Shown here in pieces: positions 45,315 to 56,684 of a stretch of 64,000 nucleotides of DNA (positions are counted from its first letter, which is position 1; each line of letters begins with the position of its first letter). A program made the translations under genes and the position numbers. Source of the DNA: Cephalotrichum gorgonifer (Eukaryota > Ascomycota > Sordariomycetes > Microascales > Microascaceae); NCBI GenBank assembly GCA_900312665.1, contig ONZQ02000008.1, positions 806,001 through 870,000 of the forward strand, read 5' to 3'. A model generated the notes under the pieces. The model was not told the DNA's origin. It searched no databases and worked only from the letters and a program-made list of their open reading frames with translations.

Positions 45315-46235
45315 ATGTTCAACCTCGGATCCAACTCCCGCCTGCGCGGCTCCGGCCACCTCATCCTTAATGTCGTCCGCGTAAGTACCTAACCCCCCGA
45401 CCCGCTCTCATCCTAAACCCGCTAACGCCACCAACCTTCCCAGGCCTGCAACATCATCACCCTCCTCGCCATCGCCGCCGTCAGCTGGGTCATGATCGTC
45501 ATGACCGCCATCCGCGGCACCTTCTTCTTCTTCGACGCCGCCTCCCAGTTCTTCACCTCGGTCATCGCCATCACCCTCATCCTCACCGAGCTCTCCCTCC
45601 TCGAGCCCTACTTCCGCCGCACCTGGCCCGTCTTCTCCCCCGCCCACGGCTTCGCCTGGCTCGGCGCCGCCCTGGTCGTCATGGGCTGCCAGGTCCTCGG
45701 CAACCTCAACGAGTCCGCCATCCAGCCGGGGAAGATCGGCCGCGAGATCCACAACCTCGTCCTCGCGACCGGCATCCTCTCCCTCACCTTCGGCGCCGCC
45801 AACATGGTCGCCACCCTCCTCTTTGCGGACCGGAAGGCCGGCATCAACGCCCGCATGATCCGCAGCGACGGAAACCTCGCCGAGGCGTCCAAGGGCGACC
45901 ACGACTACCAGTCCTCCGCCGGCTCGGCCTCCCGCTCGGGGTCCGTCCGCGAGTCGGACGAGGAGAAGGAGTCTGCTCCTAAGCGGTGGACCAGGAGGTT
46001 TACCCTCGCTGCGGGGAGGGGCCTGAAGGCCAAGATCGGCCATCCCATTCTCCAGCCGCAGGACCCCCACCACGACTTGGAGTCGCAGTACCCGCCCCGA
46101 TCCCCCCACAGCGACGTCCGGGACAGCAGGAGCAGCCCCATCGTCCCGGGAATCAAGAGGCCCGACACGGCGATGCACCCCTTGAACACGCGCCGTAGTG
46201 TGTACAGCGAGGTGTCTTACCTCCCTCGGTTCTAA
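45315..46235 (+). CDS. DUF7598-like four-helix membrane protein
   Basis: Two exons, 45315-45380 and 45444-46235, give 285 residues. The N terminus MFNLGSNSRLRGSGHLILNV runs across the splice into helix one (VVRACNIITLLAIAAVSWVM), and FFFFDAASQFFTSVIAITLI, PAHGFAWLGAALVVMGCQVL and LATGILSLTFGAANMVATLL give the other three helices. This matches a fungal membrane family of unknown function (DUF7598, from memory of the family pattern). The C-terminal 110 residues are hydrophilic and rich in Ser, Arg and Pro, likely cytosolic and phosphorylated. It follows an unusually long pyrimidine-rich leader. Confidence 0.8.
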
Positions 46236-46984
46236 GTCGACTAGCCCTTTGCTGGGGCGGGGGGTAACAGGAGTGGACCAGGGAAATCGAGGGTGTAAGG
46301 GCGTTTTTTTAGGGGATAACTTGTGGACTTTGAATTTGCTCTAATCGTTTATCATCTCCTTTGTTTTTTCGGTGCATACGCTCACAAGGGCGGAATACCC
46401 TCCCTCGGGGGAAAGGGAAAGAAAGGGGGCAGGGGGTGAAAACGGATACCAAGGGATACGGAGTCGGGAATTTGCTTTCACTGATACCATTAACATTCAT
46501 TTAATACACACCCACCCACTGTTCATGTCATAGGCGAGAATTTCTTGATTCAAAGTTGGCCTGCTTACTCGCCGATAGATCAAGGCTTCTATTGCGTATG
46601 TCTTCGTCTAACGGAACTTTTATTCCCCTGCCGCCCCCTTCCTATTTAGCACCCGAACTCCTCAAAAAAACACGAGAGTGGCTCCACCCCTCCCGTCCTG
46701 CGCGTAAAAAACCATTACTTTTGGCAGTTATCTGAGATCGTGGTATCCGTTCGCTAGGGCCCCCAAACCTCTTTTTGCATCGGAGATCAACTGGCACGGA
46801 AGCACTCCGCGATGGCCCCTGGACATCATGCCGCCCCTCCTCATAGCCCCAATGACGTGATTATCATACACTGACCGGCGTATGGTCGAATCGAAAAAGC
46901 CCAAGGCAAGTTCGGGGGGAGAAACCCCCAACTACCTTTTCGAACAGTGAGATCCCCAAAAAGGACTGCTTCCTCCCACCCCGC
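46236..46984. other. Convergent 3' flanks of DUF7598-like gene and RPB3
   Basis: Both genes end here. No gene is supported. Confidence 0.45.
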
Positions 46985-48189
46985 TCAGCTCCACCCGCTC
47001 TGCCCCGAACTTCCATACGGCGTGGTCGTGGCATACGGCGTAGTCGACGCGCCTCCGCCCCAGGTGCTCTGGTTGCCGCCGTTGCCGTAAGGTGTCGTGT
47101 ACCCGTTGTCCTGCCACGGGTTGGGGCCGTCCATGTCCGGGCTCTTCGGGCCGCCCATGTCGGTGTCCATCGCGTCGCCGCCCCTGCCGCTGATGAGGTG
47201 GATCATACTGGCGAGCTTCTGCTGGATGACGCGGATTCCGCCCTGAATAATCTCGTCGGGCTCCAGGGTGCCGACGCCTTCGACCTCAAAGTAGAAGCGG
47301 TCCGCGACGGCGTGATAGTCGAATACTTCACCCTCCTGAGGGGGGTCTTCCCATTCGGCGTACTTGCTCTTGGGCCTGGATTTTTCCTCGCGTGAGTACT
47401 CGTACGTCTTGAATTCCTGGGGTCGTGATGCTGTGGGGAAGAAAAGAAGGGGAAAGGGGGGGACTGGGGTATAGACATACCACTCTGCCTGTGCATCCTC
47501 CTCGTACCAGAGGTCGAGGTGGTGCAGCTTGTTATGCGGGTCGTACTCGAAGGCGACGGCAGACGTGGGCATCCACTTCGCATGCTCCTTCGCGATTCCC
47601 TTCTTCGCGATACAGACTAGCTTCAGCTCCTGCCCCCGCCCCAGCTTCGCGAGCAGCGGGCCGTTCCCGTCCGGGTCCATGATGACAGGGTTGCCCAGGT
47701 CGAGGCTCTTGCGGTTGCTGTCAATGACGAGGTCGCGCGCGTAGATCTTCATGACCTCGTCCGAGGTGCACTTGGCGTGGAGGCTGAGCCGGACGCTGCA
47801 CGAGTCGCAGAACTGTTCGCAGTCGCAGTCGCGGGTGTAGTTGAGGGAGTCGATATCCTTGGACAGGACGGGGATCAAACCCAGGCGGTGGGCGATGAAC
47901 TCGTCGGCGAGGACGGAGGTATTGACCTCGATCTCGACGAGGTCGATGGCGAGCATGGGGACTTCGGACTGGATGACCCGGCGGAGGGTGTTGGCGATGG
48001 CAAGGTCTGCGCCGGTGAGTTCGAAGTCGACCTTCATGTTGTTCGCCTGTGTCATGTGTCATGTGAGCATTTGCGCTTGAGGCTGGGGGAGGTTTCCAAC
48101 TGGAAGATGATGGCTTGCTTGCGTACAGCGGAAATTTTAACTGTCGGGCCACCCTCCTGGCCGTTCAGCATCATATGGTCCATGTCCAT
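46985..48189 (-). CDS. RPB3: RNA polymerase II subunit RPB3
   Basis: Three exons, 48189-48127, 48046-47481 and 47375-46985, give 339 residues. Exon 1 codes MDMDHMMLNGQEGGPTVKI, and the splice yields KISAANNMKVDFELTGADLA followed by IANTLRRVIQSEVPMLAIDL, the alpha-like dimerisation domain. The zinc loop CDCEQFCDSCS keeps the four Cys (C-x-C-x3-C-x2-C). The second intron (105 bp) sits between EEDAQAEW and PKSKYAEWEDPP; it is a multiple of three without stop codons. The C-terminal tail repeats TTPYG-type units. RPB3 pairs with RPB11 to start assembly of RNA polymerase II in the nucleus. It is transcribed away from SOF1. Confidence 0.96.
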
Positions 48190-48611
48190 CGTGGCGACCT
48201 GTCGCGCGCACTGCACGAGAGGCAGATGCGCTCGGAGAGATGTGAGGACAGAACAGAAGAGGGCGTGCTGCGATGTGTGGTCGAAGGAAGCGAGACAGGT
48301 GGTTGAGTAGAAGCGGGAGAGTCTACGACGGAAGATGGAAGATGCGCCGGGTGTTGAGGAAGGCACGAGGCGGGTGAGAGGTTGTTCGCTTAACGGTGGA
48401 TTGAAGTGCCTGCTCCAGTGACTGGCTGGCACTAGCGTCAAAGCATGTCAAGGGTGTGGGTATATGGGTCCAGAGCAGGACCCACTATTCTCGTTATCGA
48501 TAAGCCTGCCCGAACTTTGCCTGTCACCAAGTTTTTTTTTACCCAGCTTCACAAGCCCCGCCATCACCACTTCGTTTCTTCCCTTTGCAGGCACAGCACA
48601 AAGGTTTGAAA
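48190..48611. promoter_or_regulatory. Bidirectional promoter between RPB3 and SOF1
   Basis: Only 422 bp separate the two start codons, which point in opposite directions. No separate gene fits in between. Sequence near 48530 is T-rich. Both genes are growth-related (transcription and ribosome biogenesis), so shared control is plausible. Confidence 0.6.
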
Positions 48612-50137
48612 ATGGTATGAAATGGGTCGTTCCTCAGAACTCCAATATGGTACTGACCCCTTCCTTAGAAGATAAAGACCCTCTCGAGAGCACCCGTCCA
48701 GACCGCGGGGTCGGACGTGGCCAAGCTGCCCCGAAACCTCAACCCCGAACTACATCCATTCGAGCGAGCGAGGGAATACACCCGGGCTGTCAATGCCGTG
48801 AAACTGGAGCGCATGTTTGCGAAGCCCTTCGTGGGACAGCTTGGGAGCGGTCATGTTGACGGTGTCTACTCTATGGCTGTGGACGGACACTCCCTGCAGC
48901 GGGTAGCGTCCGGCTCTGGCGATGGTGTGGTTAAAGTGTGGGAGTAAGTAGCGAGGGCCAGCCACCTTCACGATGTTCGTGGGGTTTTTATGCGAGCTAA
49001 CGCTCCCCTTCTTCTCAGTTTAACTAGCAGGGAGGAGATATGGAACACATCAGCCCACGAGAACATCGTCAAGGGCCTATGTTGGACCCAAGCGTCTCAG
49101 CTGGTCACCTGCGCCAGTGACAAGACAATCAAGCTGTGGGACCCATACAACACCCCCTCCGACGCGGAACCGTTGGCGACCTGGCTAGGAACGACAGGAT
49201 TCACTAGCATATCCCACCACCGGAGCAGGAACGCCTTCGCGGTCGCATCCGACGTCATCTCCATCTACGACCTCGAGAGGCCCACGGCGGCGCCCGAGGT
49301 GATCGCGTGGCCGAACAAGGCGGACACGATCACGTCCGTCGCGTTCAACCAGGTTGAGACCAGCGTCATTGCGTCCTGCGCCACCGACCGTGCCGTTGTT
49401 CTCTACGATGTCCGGACGTCGATGCCCGTTGCCAAGACCATCCTCTCCTTCGCCTGCAACGCCGTCTCGTGGAACCCGATGGAGGCGTACAATTTCGCCC
49501 TGGCGTCCGAGAACCACGACGTCATGATATTCGACTCTCGTAACATGACGAGGGCCCTCAACGTCCTCAAGGACCACGTGGCGGCCGTCATGGACGTGCA
49601 GTTCTCGCCCACGGGCCAGGAGCTGGTCACGGCCTCGTACGACAGGACGCTGCGTATCTGGAAGCGAGACGAGGGTCACTCGAGGGAGATTTACCATACG
49701 AAGCGGATGCAGAGGCTGTTCGCGGCGCGCTGGACCCCTGACTCGAAATACGTCCTGAGTGGAAGCGACGACGGCAATGTATGTTGGACCATCCCCTTGA
49801 AAACCCACGAATTCCTGTTTGAATGCTAACGAGTTGACAATAGGTGCGCATATGGAGAGCCAACGCTTCCCAGACGGAGGGCCCTAAATCTGCCAAGCAT
49901 CGCCAGGCGCTCGAATACAATGAAGCCCTCGTTACCCGGTACGGCCACATGCCCGAGATCCGTCGCATCAAGCGCCACCGCCACATCCCCAAGGTTGTGA
50001 AGAAGGCGCAGGCCATCAAGAGGGAGGAGTTGAACGCGATCAAGAGGAAGGAGGAAAACGAGAGGAAGCACTCGAGCAAGCAGTTCAAGAAGAGGCGCTC
50101 GGAGAGGGACAAGATGGTCCTGGGGACCGAGGAGTGA
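48612..50137 (+). CDS. SOF1: U3 snoRNP WD40 protein SOF1 (DCAF13)
   Basis: Four coding exons, 48612-48614, 48669-48943, 49019-49778 and 49844-50137, give 443 residues, the normal length. The first coding exon is only the ATG; splicing of a 54-bp intron gives MKIKTLSRAPVQTAGSDVAK, which is the conserved Sof1 N terminus. WD repeats follow (SGSGDGVVKVWDLTSREEIW, CASDKTIKLWDPY, TASYDRTLRIWKRD). The C-terminal Sof1-like domain is HRQALEYNEALVTRYGHMPE plus a Lys/Arg-rich helix. The protein belongs to the small-subunit processome in the nucleolus and is needed for 18S rRNA maturation. It is divergently placed with RPB3. Confidence 0.95.
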
Positions 50138-50811
50138 GCTCTCTCGCAAAACGACACCGGGGGTTCAGCGGGCATTTTTCGTGGCGTTTTGGCGAAAGGG
50201 GGCGGCACATATGCCATAGATTTATTGAATACTATACCCAATCATCAACGTTGTCTTTATTACGTGAAGAAGTGTCCTCGATATTATCTTGTTGGGTCTC
50301 TCGGCACCCACAAGATGTGTAGGTCGGGGGAATGCTCCGTACAGTCCGGGACACAGTAAGTGGCACTGTAACAACTACTCCTCGTCCGAGCGCCAAACTT
50401 CCGAAACTGCGCAGGGGGAGGTTTCAAAACAAGCCGTCATGTCTGAGCATCTGACAGCCCCACCACAGGCGGCTACAGGTACAACGTATGCTCCGATGTT
50501 CAAGTTGTCCCATTCTTGACTGGAAGTTTGCTTTCGTCCGAACTTCAGCTTCCTTCTCTCTCTAAAATCTAAATCTAGATCTTCTGGAGCTATCACGCCG
50601 GCCGCGGATTAATCTCTTTTATTTTCACCATCTAAAGCTTTAATCATTCCTAATATACCAGCCCTACCGGTACCTACCAAAACGCTAGCTCCACATTTCA
50701 GCCAGCACCAACACGGAAGCTGTCGCTGTCATCCTTCCTCGACAACTGCTCCTTTTCGAAGTTTCCCGACTCCCAAAAAGACCTCAATCAACCCGCCGAA
50801 CCCCTAAAGCC
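50138..50811. other. SOF1 3' flank and promoter of the dehydrogenase gene
   Basis: No gene is seen. Sequence from 50540 to 50680 is rich in TCTAAA-like elements. Confidence 0.4.
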
Positions 50812-52005
50812 ATGGAGTACACGCGCCCCCCGCAGGGCGAGTCCTGGTTCGCGCCGCTCTCCATCGACCTGATCGTCAAGGTGCTGAAGGTGTCCTTCTT
50901 CCACCCCTTCATCGCGTTCATCGTGCCCCTCTGCTTCCGCGCGCAGAACTACCCCTGGGACCACCCCAAGATGATCGTCTCCATCGCGTGGGCGAGCCTC
51001 CTCACGCTCTGCTGGGCCGCGAACGTCATCAACCAGCGCATCGCCTTCGGCCTGCCGAGGGAGGTGGACCTCAGCGAGGAGGTGATTGTCATCACGGGCG
51101 GCGCGAGCGGGCTGGGGCTGCTGATCGCCGAGGTGTACGGGATGAGGGGCGCGTCGGTCGCCGTGCTGGACGTCAGGGAGATGGAGACGGGGGAGGCGAG
51201 AGGCGTCAGCTATTACAAGTGTGATGTGGGGGATAAGGAGGCTCTTGCGGCGGTAGCGAAGCGGATTGAGCAGGATGTGAGTTGTCCCTTTCCCTTTTTT
51301 TCCTCCTTATTCCATTCTCAAGGAATGGGATACACAACGCTGCTACATGACTGTCACCACTACGTCGCGAGGTAGCACTTAAACTAACAAAAATTGGAAC
51401 AGCTGGGCCCCCCGACCGTCCTAATCAACAACGCAGCTATAGTCCAGGGGAAGCCGCTCCTCGACCTCACCGTCTCCGAGATCGACACCTCCCTCACCAC
51501 GAACCTCCTCGGCCCGTTCTACGCCCTCAAGACGTTCCTCCCGACCATCCTCCGGTCGCCCCGGGGCGGGACCATCGTCAACATCTCCTCCGTGATAGGC
51601 CAGCTCGGCGCCGCCTCGCTGACCGACTACGCCGCCGCCAAGGCGGGCCTGACGGCGCTCCACAAGTCGCTGGCGGCGGAGCTCCGGGTGTCGCACCCGG
51701 AGACCCGCATGGTGCTGGTGGAGCCGGGCCAGCTGAGCACGCCGCTCTTCTACGGGGTGCAGACGCCCAGCGCCTTCTTTGCGCCCGTGGTGGAGCCGGT
51801 CGACGTCGCGAAGGAGGTGGTGGCGGCCATCGACGGCGGGCTGAGCGGGCACGTGGGCGTGCCGCTCTACGCGCGGTGGGTGGCGTGGTACAATGTGCTC
51901 CCGGTGGGGGTGCAGGTCCTCGCGAGGAAGATTACGAGGATAGATTCGGCGATGGGGACGTTTGTCGGGAGGAGGGGGGTGGAGGGGAAGGGCAAGGGGA
52001 ACTGA
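50812..52005 (+). CDS. Short-chain dehydrogenase/reductase with N-terminal membrane anchor
   Basis: Two exons, 50812-51276 and 51403-52005, give 355 residues. An N-terminal membrane region (IVKVLKVSFFHPFIAFIVPL, SIAWASLLTLCWAANVI) is followed by a classical SDR: cofactor motif VIVITGGASGLGLLI, LINNAAIVQG, catalytic Ser in IVNISSVIGQLG, and Tyr and Lys in TDYAAAKAGL. It resembles the retinol/17-beta-hydroxysteroid dehydrogenase group (RDH10/DHRS-like), membrane-bound in ER or lipid droplets, acting on lipids or sterols; the substrate is not known. The Asp after beta-strand 2 (VAVLDVREME) favours NAD(H). Confidence 0.92.
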
Positions 52006-54840
52006 GAGGGAGGGGTTCTTCCTGCTCGACGCTGGGCGTCTTGGGAAGGATGGTGCAGGGCGTTATTCGTCGACCGGATACATTATGCGAGGTTTCTAGG
52101 ATAAGGAGGGTAGGTGGGCGGGCTTCCGGAGTGGCGAGCGAGTGATGTGCCGGGAGACGATAGCTAGCGCTCTCAAGATAAGTGTGTACGATGTGTCAAT
52201 CTAGAATTTCACAAAAGCAAAAGGATTCCACCACCCCTTTCTTAGCTTGACCGCCGGCCGTCGAATGGATAACACATCTTCAGCCGCATAACACTTGCGA
52301 TCGGGTCAGCAATCGTTGATAGTCGGGCCGTTCTTGGTGCGTGAGCCCACCCGACTTCGCCGCGTCAGTTGTACGAGGAGATACGGATGTTCAGATAATA
52401 CACGCTACTCGGTCCGCCTGAAGCTGGCCATGAATGATCCTGTCGCGCGCGAGTCAATTACCTCTTTTAGTCTCTTGGGATAACTGACCATTGTGCCTCA
52501 ATCAGTGATTCGTTACCGCTACGGCGGGAAACCCCTCCAGCCAAGGCAATGATCAGACGGGAAATGTCCTCGAGAGATTAGGGTGTAGCGTGGGGGAGAT
52601 GCTGGTTCCTTGTCGCCAACGGCCTCCCGATCACACTTTCCTTATTAACCAGCGGCATCCCGAGCACACTTTCTTGTTTAAGTAATGCCACGGAACGTTC
52701 CGCGACGCTTGTGCCAGGAGGGCCATGCCATGGTTTGACTTGGGCCTGGATGGCGACATCCTAGATCGTTGTAAGAAGCCACCCCCGCTCCAACCGATGG
52801 TCTGGATTGATAGCTGGCCTGCTCCGCATTGGCCAATATGGGCCCATGTACCCAATTAAAGAGTACAGGGGTGGTGGTAGCCAGTTGTAGTTCTAGGCTC
52901 TTATCTTTACACCTGGTAGTTTTCAAACTGTGAGTAGACTGAGGATAATGACGTCCGCCCAGATGCAGGATTAGGGTATTAATATTGATAACACGGAATA
53001 CGCAACGACTGCCGTCCCTCGAGAGAGTGCCAAGAACCGTTTGACCAGGTATTTGTGGCGATCCAGAGGCAGTGTCTATCGTGAAAACGAGGGCTCTCCC
53101 CCTAGTCCCACCTTTGCGAATAATCCTCCTGTTCGGATACAGCAATGATCTGGGCGGATCATTCGAACACTCACCGGCGAGCTGAGAGCAATGCCGCCGA
53201 AATGATAGCGAGGTTTTTTTTTTTTACTTGGAAGCAAAGAAGGGCTCACGTCCAAGCCACCACGAGTAAAAGTACGTACTTGGAGGTGTAATAGGGCGTG
53301 GCGTAGGCGCACCGCGGTGGGAATCGGCGGCGCATGGCAGGGGCCGGGGGTATCATCATCTAGCGTGGGAGCACAGTCTGTCATACCTCTGGGGGTGTAA
53401 TCTCGAAATAAATGAGTTCCCAACGTTCCCGGGACATGGGCCGCCGGTTGCCGAAGCCAGCCCTCGAAAGGAGCAAGGAAGCGAAACCTCCCGCCGCCAG
53501 GGGTTGGATTCCAGTACGACCTCCCCCCACGTACGGAGCATTACTGCTTGTATTGGACTTAAGCGGGGCTGAGGCCACTCACAATGCCTGTTGCGTTGGT
53601 CAATGCTCCATCTCCGCTCCATGGAGATTCCAAGTCGAAGATCTGTAAGCGAGGGGGGAAGCGGGAGAGACCCGCGGCACGGCATGGTGGTCTCACCCAG
53701 GATAAGAAACGGCCAAGCCCATCCCACCCCATCCGTCACCTCGTAGCCTCTGAAGTACAAGTAGATGCAGGGGAGACATCTCAACATGGAAATAGCTGCT
53801 CCGTACTCGTACGTACAGCCTAGATTAGAACATTGGGATAACAGAAAATATTTTCTCAAGCCACGTTGGTTCAACAGCCACCGCAGCACGTTGATTGACA
53901 TTCAGACTTGCATGAACGACAGGTCTCAGTTGAGAGTGGCCCGTGGGGTAATGTGGGGGACGAAAACGGCGGCCTGGGCCCACGGGTTGCTTGGGGGGGA
54001 AATAATGACATACACATAAATTCGAAGATGAGGCGAGGCATAAGTAAGGGTGGTGATTGCGGGTTGCAGTGCTGAGGTGCAGGTGTGGGTGTGGGTGGTT
54101 TTTGTTGCCTGCATAGAGATAAGGTTCAGCGATCCGGTTGGTAGGCGATTGACTCGCTCCACAGGCAGGGGTATACAGAGATAAGAGCGTAAGGGCACTA
54201 TATGGTCAGTGTACCTGTACCGAATGAGACACGACCTAGCCCCATACGGTTTTAATCCGCAGGCATATTTCCCATGGAGAACAGCACGTGAGCCACCACG
54301 TGTAGAGGTCCACCCTCCGTACCGTGACCTCGCACATCGTACAAATTCGGAATAGCGCCCGTCTCCCGTCATGGCGGATTCACTACCCTGGACAGCATCT
54401 TCGGGGAATCGCCTTATCGAGACAGAGGCACTGGAGCCCTGGTAGCACCACGCAGCAACCTGCGCCCGTTATTGCAAGTGGGTTGCTTCGCCATGCTTTT
54501 TGTATATTGGACTGTCATCCCCGTGAAGGCGGGGCCTGGTTCTACCTAGTCTTGTCTTTCCAACGCTTTTCATTTTCTGTTTTAGCATTGCTCCCGCTAA
54601 TATCAAGCTCCGCTCCAGTTTTGTGGGACGGCGACCATCTATCTATCACGAGAAGTCGACTCTCAAATGAACGCCTAGCATCGGAGGTTAGCACATTCAG
54701 CGCTGATAGAGCGTACCGGAGCATCCGGGGGAGAGCAAAGGGGCGAGAAGGACAGGCCCAAGGACGATTCAAAAGCCTGAGTTTACCGCCACGACCACGG
54801 ACCGGAGGAGAGAGGTAACGCCTTATTGAACTTACCCACG
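52006..54840. other. Long intergenic region (2.8 kb) with no supported gene
   Basis: Several short open frames occur on both strands but have no domain and no consistent splicing. Poly-T near 53217 and GTGGGTGTGGGT-like repeats near 54085 are the only local features. It forms the promoter region of the kinase-like gene at its right end. Confidence 0.4.
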
Positions 54841-56684
54841 ATGGCGTTTCAGTGGTGGGATCCGGCGAGGATCGAGGCGGTCGTCACCCATGCCTACGTT
54901 AAACAGATACTATCACCAGAGGAGTCCCAGCGCCTAGATCAAGCAGTGTCCTCGGGGGGGGCGTGCCCGATGGAGACAGCCTGACGGACCTTACGTACTG
55001 GGACTGGATAGACATCAAGGGGAAGCGCATCTTCCTAATCTTGGCCGACCTTGGCGTTGCGTCGCTAATCTTCGACCTCATCGACGACTCGTGGTGCGAC
55101 GAGGACCTACCAATCTCCCCGGAGGGCCTCGAGAGGATCCAGTCACTGGGCGGCAGGGAGGAGAAGACGTCGAGGCGGTTCTACCAGAGGCAGTTTGCCT
55201 ACCTCTTGAGGCCCCTCCGGAAGGGGGACCTCATCGTCTATTCCGACCACGAGATGGTGCCCGTGGAGATCATGGACCGGAAGCCCGTGCTGGCGGCGAG
55301 CAGCTCCGTCGACAAGGTGACGCTGCCAAACGAGTCCGGCTCCGTGTTCTGGCGCCGCCGTGTCCCCATAGGCGACTCCCGCCACGGCGACGTTCCGCTC
55401 ACCGACTTCTACAGCATGATAGACTCGGTGAGCTCGACCGACAACGAGCACATTGTCTCGTACTGGGCCTCCTACATCCACCGTGGGAGCGGGTACATCC
55501 TGTTCGGCCCCGCCAGCGACATCAGCCTGAAGATGTTCCTGGCTACCCAGCCGGCGTGCTACAAGAATCTCGAGAAGAAGGACCGCAAAAGGATGGTCAT
55601 GGACTGGATCATGTGCCTGGCCGACACCGTCTCCTACCTCCACAGCAAGAACAAGACCCACCGGTACATCAAGCCGTCGACGGTCCTCTTCTCCAAAAAC
55701 CACATCATCCTCGCCCACCCCAGCCGCCTGAGCCCGGAGCCCCTCACCACCCACACGGACAAGAACTCGTTCGACCGCGAGTGGTACGACTATGCCGCGC
55801 CAGAGCAGTGGTTCCGCCCGACCGGCGGGCACTCCGGCCCTTCCTCCTCGGGCCGCCTCTCCTGCTCGCCGCCCGAGAACAAGATGGCCATCTCCATCCT
55901 CCGCCACGAGTACTCCTCGCACAAGCCCCACGCCATGCTCAGCACGCCCAACCCCCACCTCAACCCCAAGGCGGCCGACATCTTCTCGCTCGGCTGTATC
56001 ATCCTCGAGCTCCTCAGCTTCCTCCTCAAGAAGCAGCACAAGTTCGCCGCCTTCCGCGCCGCGAGGCACAAGACGCCCGGCCGCGGCGGCGCCGTCCTCG
56101 ACTCGTCGTTCCACCGGAACCTGGGGCAGGTCGAGGCGTGGATGTCGACGCTGGCCAAGGAGGCGAGCAAGAAGGGCGCGGACGGGTACGGGGCGACGCC
56201 GCTGCTGCACCTCGTGGCGCGGATGCTGTCGGCGAGTCCCAACGACCGGCCGCCCGCGGACGAGGTCGCGCAGGCGATATACGAGATCATCACCGAGCAC
56301 TGCGGCTTCACGGAGCCGCACTGCGTGCACAGGTACGAGACCGACTTCGACTACGAGGTCGGCATGCAGCACCTGAGGATCAACGACAGGGGGGCGAGGC
56401 CAGACAGCATGACCGTCGCGACGGAGATGGCCTTCTCGCAGCAGGACTTCGCGTACGACCGCGGGTCGAGCATGGGCATGCCGGGGAACAGCTGGGGGAG
56501 CAGCGCCTCGACCGATAGCACCCACGACGGGATCTCGGGCCGTGGGTCGGTGCGGGGGTCGGTGCGGACACCCGTGCGGACGCCGATGCGGACGTCGGTG
56601 CAGGATGTCCAGGTCCGGGCGCCGCTACAGAACCTCCAGGTCATGCCGCCGATATACGGTGGTCACGGAACATCTTACTTCTAA
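54841..56684 (+). CDS. Kinase-like protein with lost catalytic motifs and a frame break
   Basis: The main frame begins with no ATG until far in, while an ATG at 54841 opens the frame MAFQWWDPARIEAVVTHAYV, the expected N terminus of this fungal kinase-like family. The two frames meet at an 8-G tract (54954-54961), so the reading frame is broken there: a sequencing artefact or a true mutation. Downstream come WDWIDIKGKRIFLILADLGV, a helical family-specific region, then a kinase C-lobe: SYWASYIHRGSGYILFGPAS, the catalytic loop as HRYIKPSTVLF (Tyr for the HRD Asp), the DFG position as AHPSRL, and YAAPEQWF intact. It is therefore probably an inactive pseudokinase. The C-terminal 90 residues are disordered with R-x-S/T-V-R-T repeats. 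About 614 residues if joined. Confidence 0.75.
54954..54961 (+). other. G8 tract at the frame break of the kinase-like gene
   Basis: Eight consecutive G bases separate the ATG-bearing upstream frame from the downstream frame that holds the rest of the protein. A change of tract length by +1 or -2 would join them. Confidence 0.7.

Noticed and set aside
47376..47480. 35-residue insertion as genuine RPB3 protein sequence
   Set aside because: It has intron signals (GTATGT, CAG), a pyrimidine-rich middle, and its removal restores the conserved AEWPKSKYAEW.
53356..53901. 181-codon minus-strand frame in the long intergenic region
   Set aside because: Isolated frame without recognised motifs; composition looks non-coding.
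55091..56525. Open frames of 475 (plus) and 460 (minus) codons over the kinase-like gene
   Set aside because: They are frame-shifted and antisense shadows of the kinase-like coding frame, with Arg/Pro/Ala/Gly-rich low-complexity translations.
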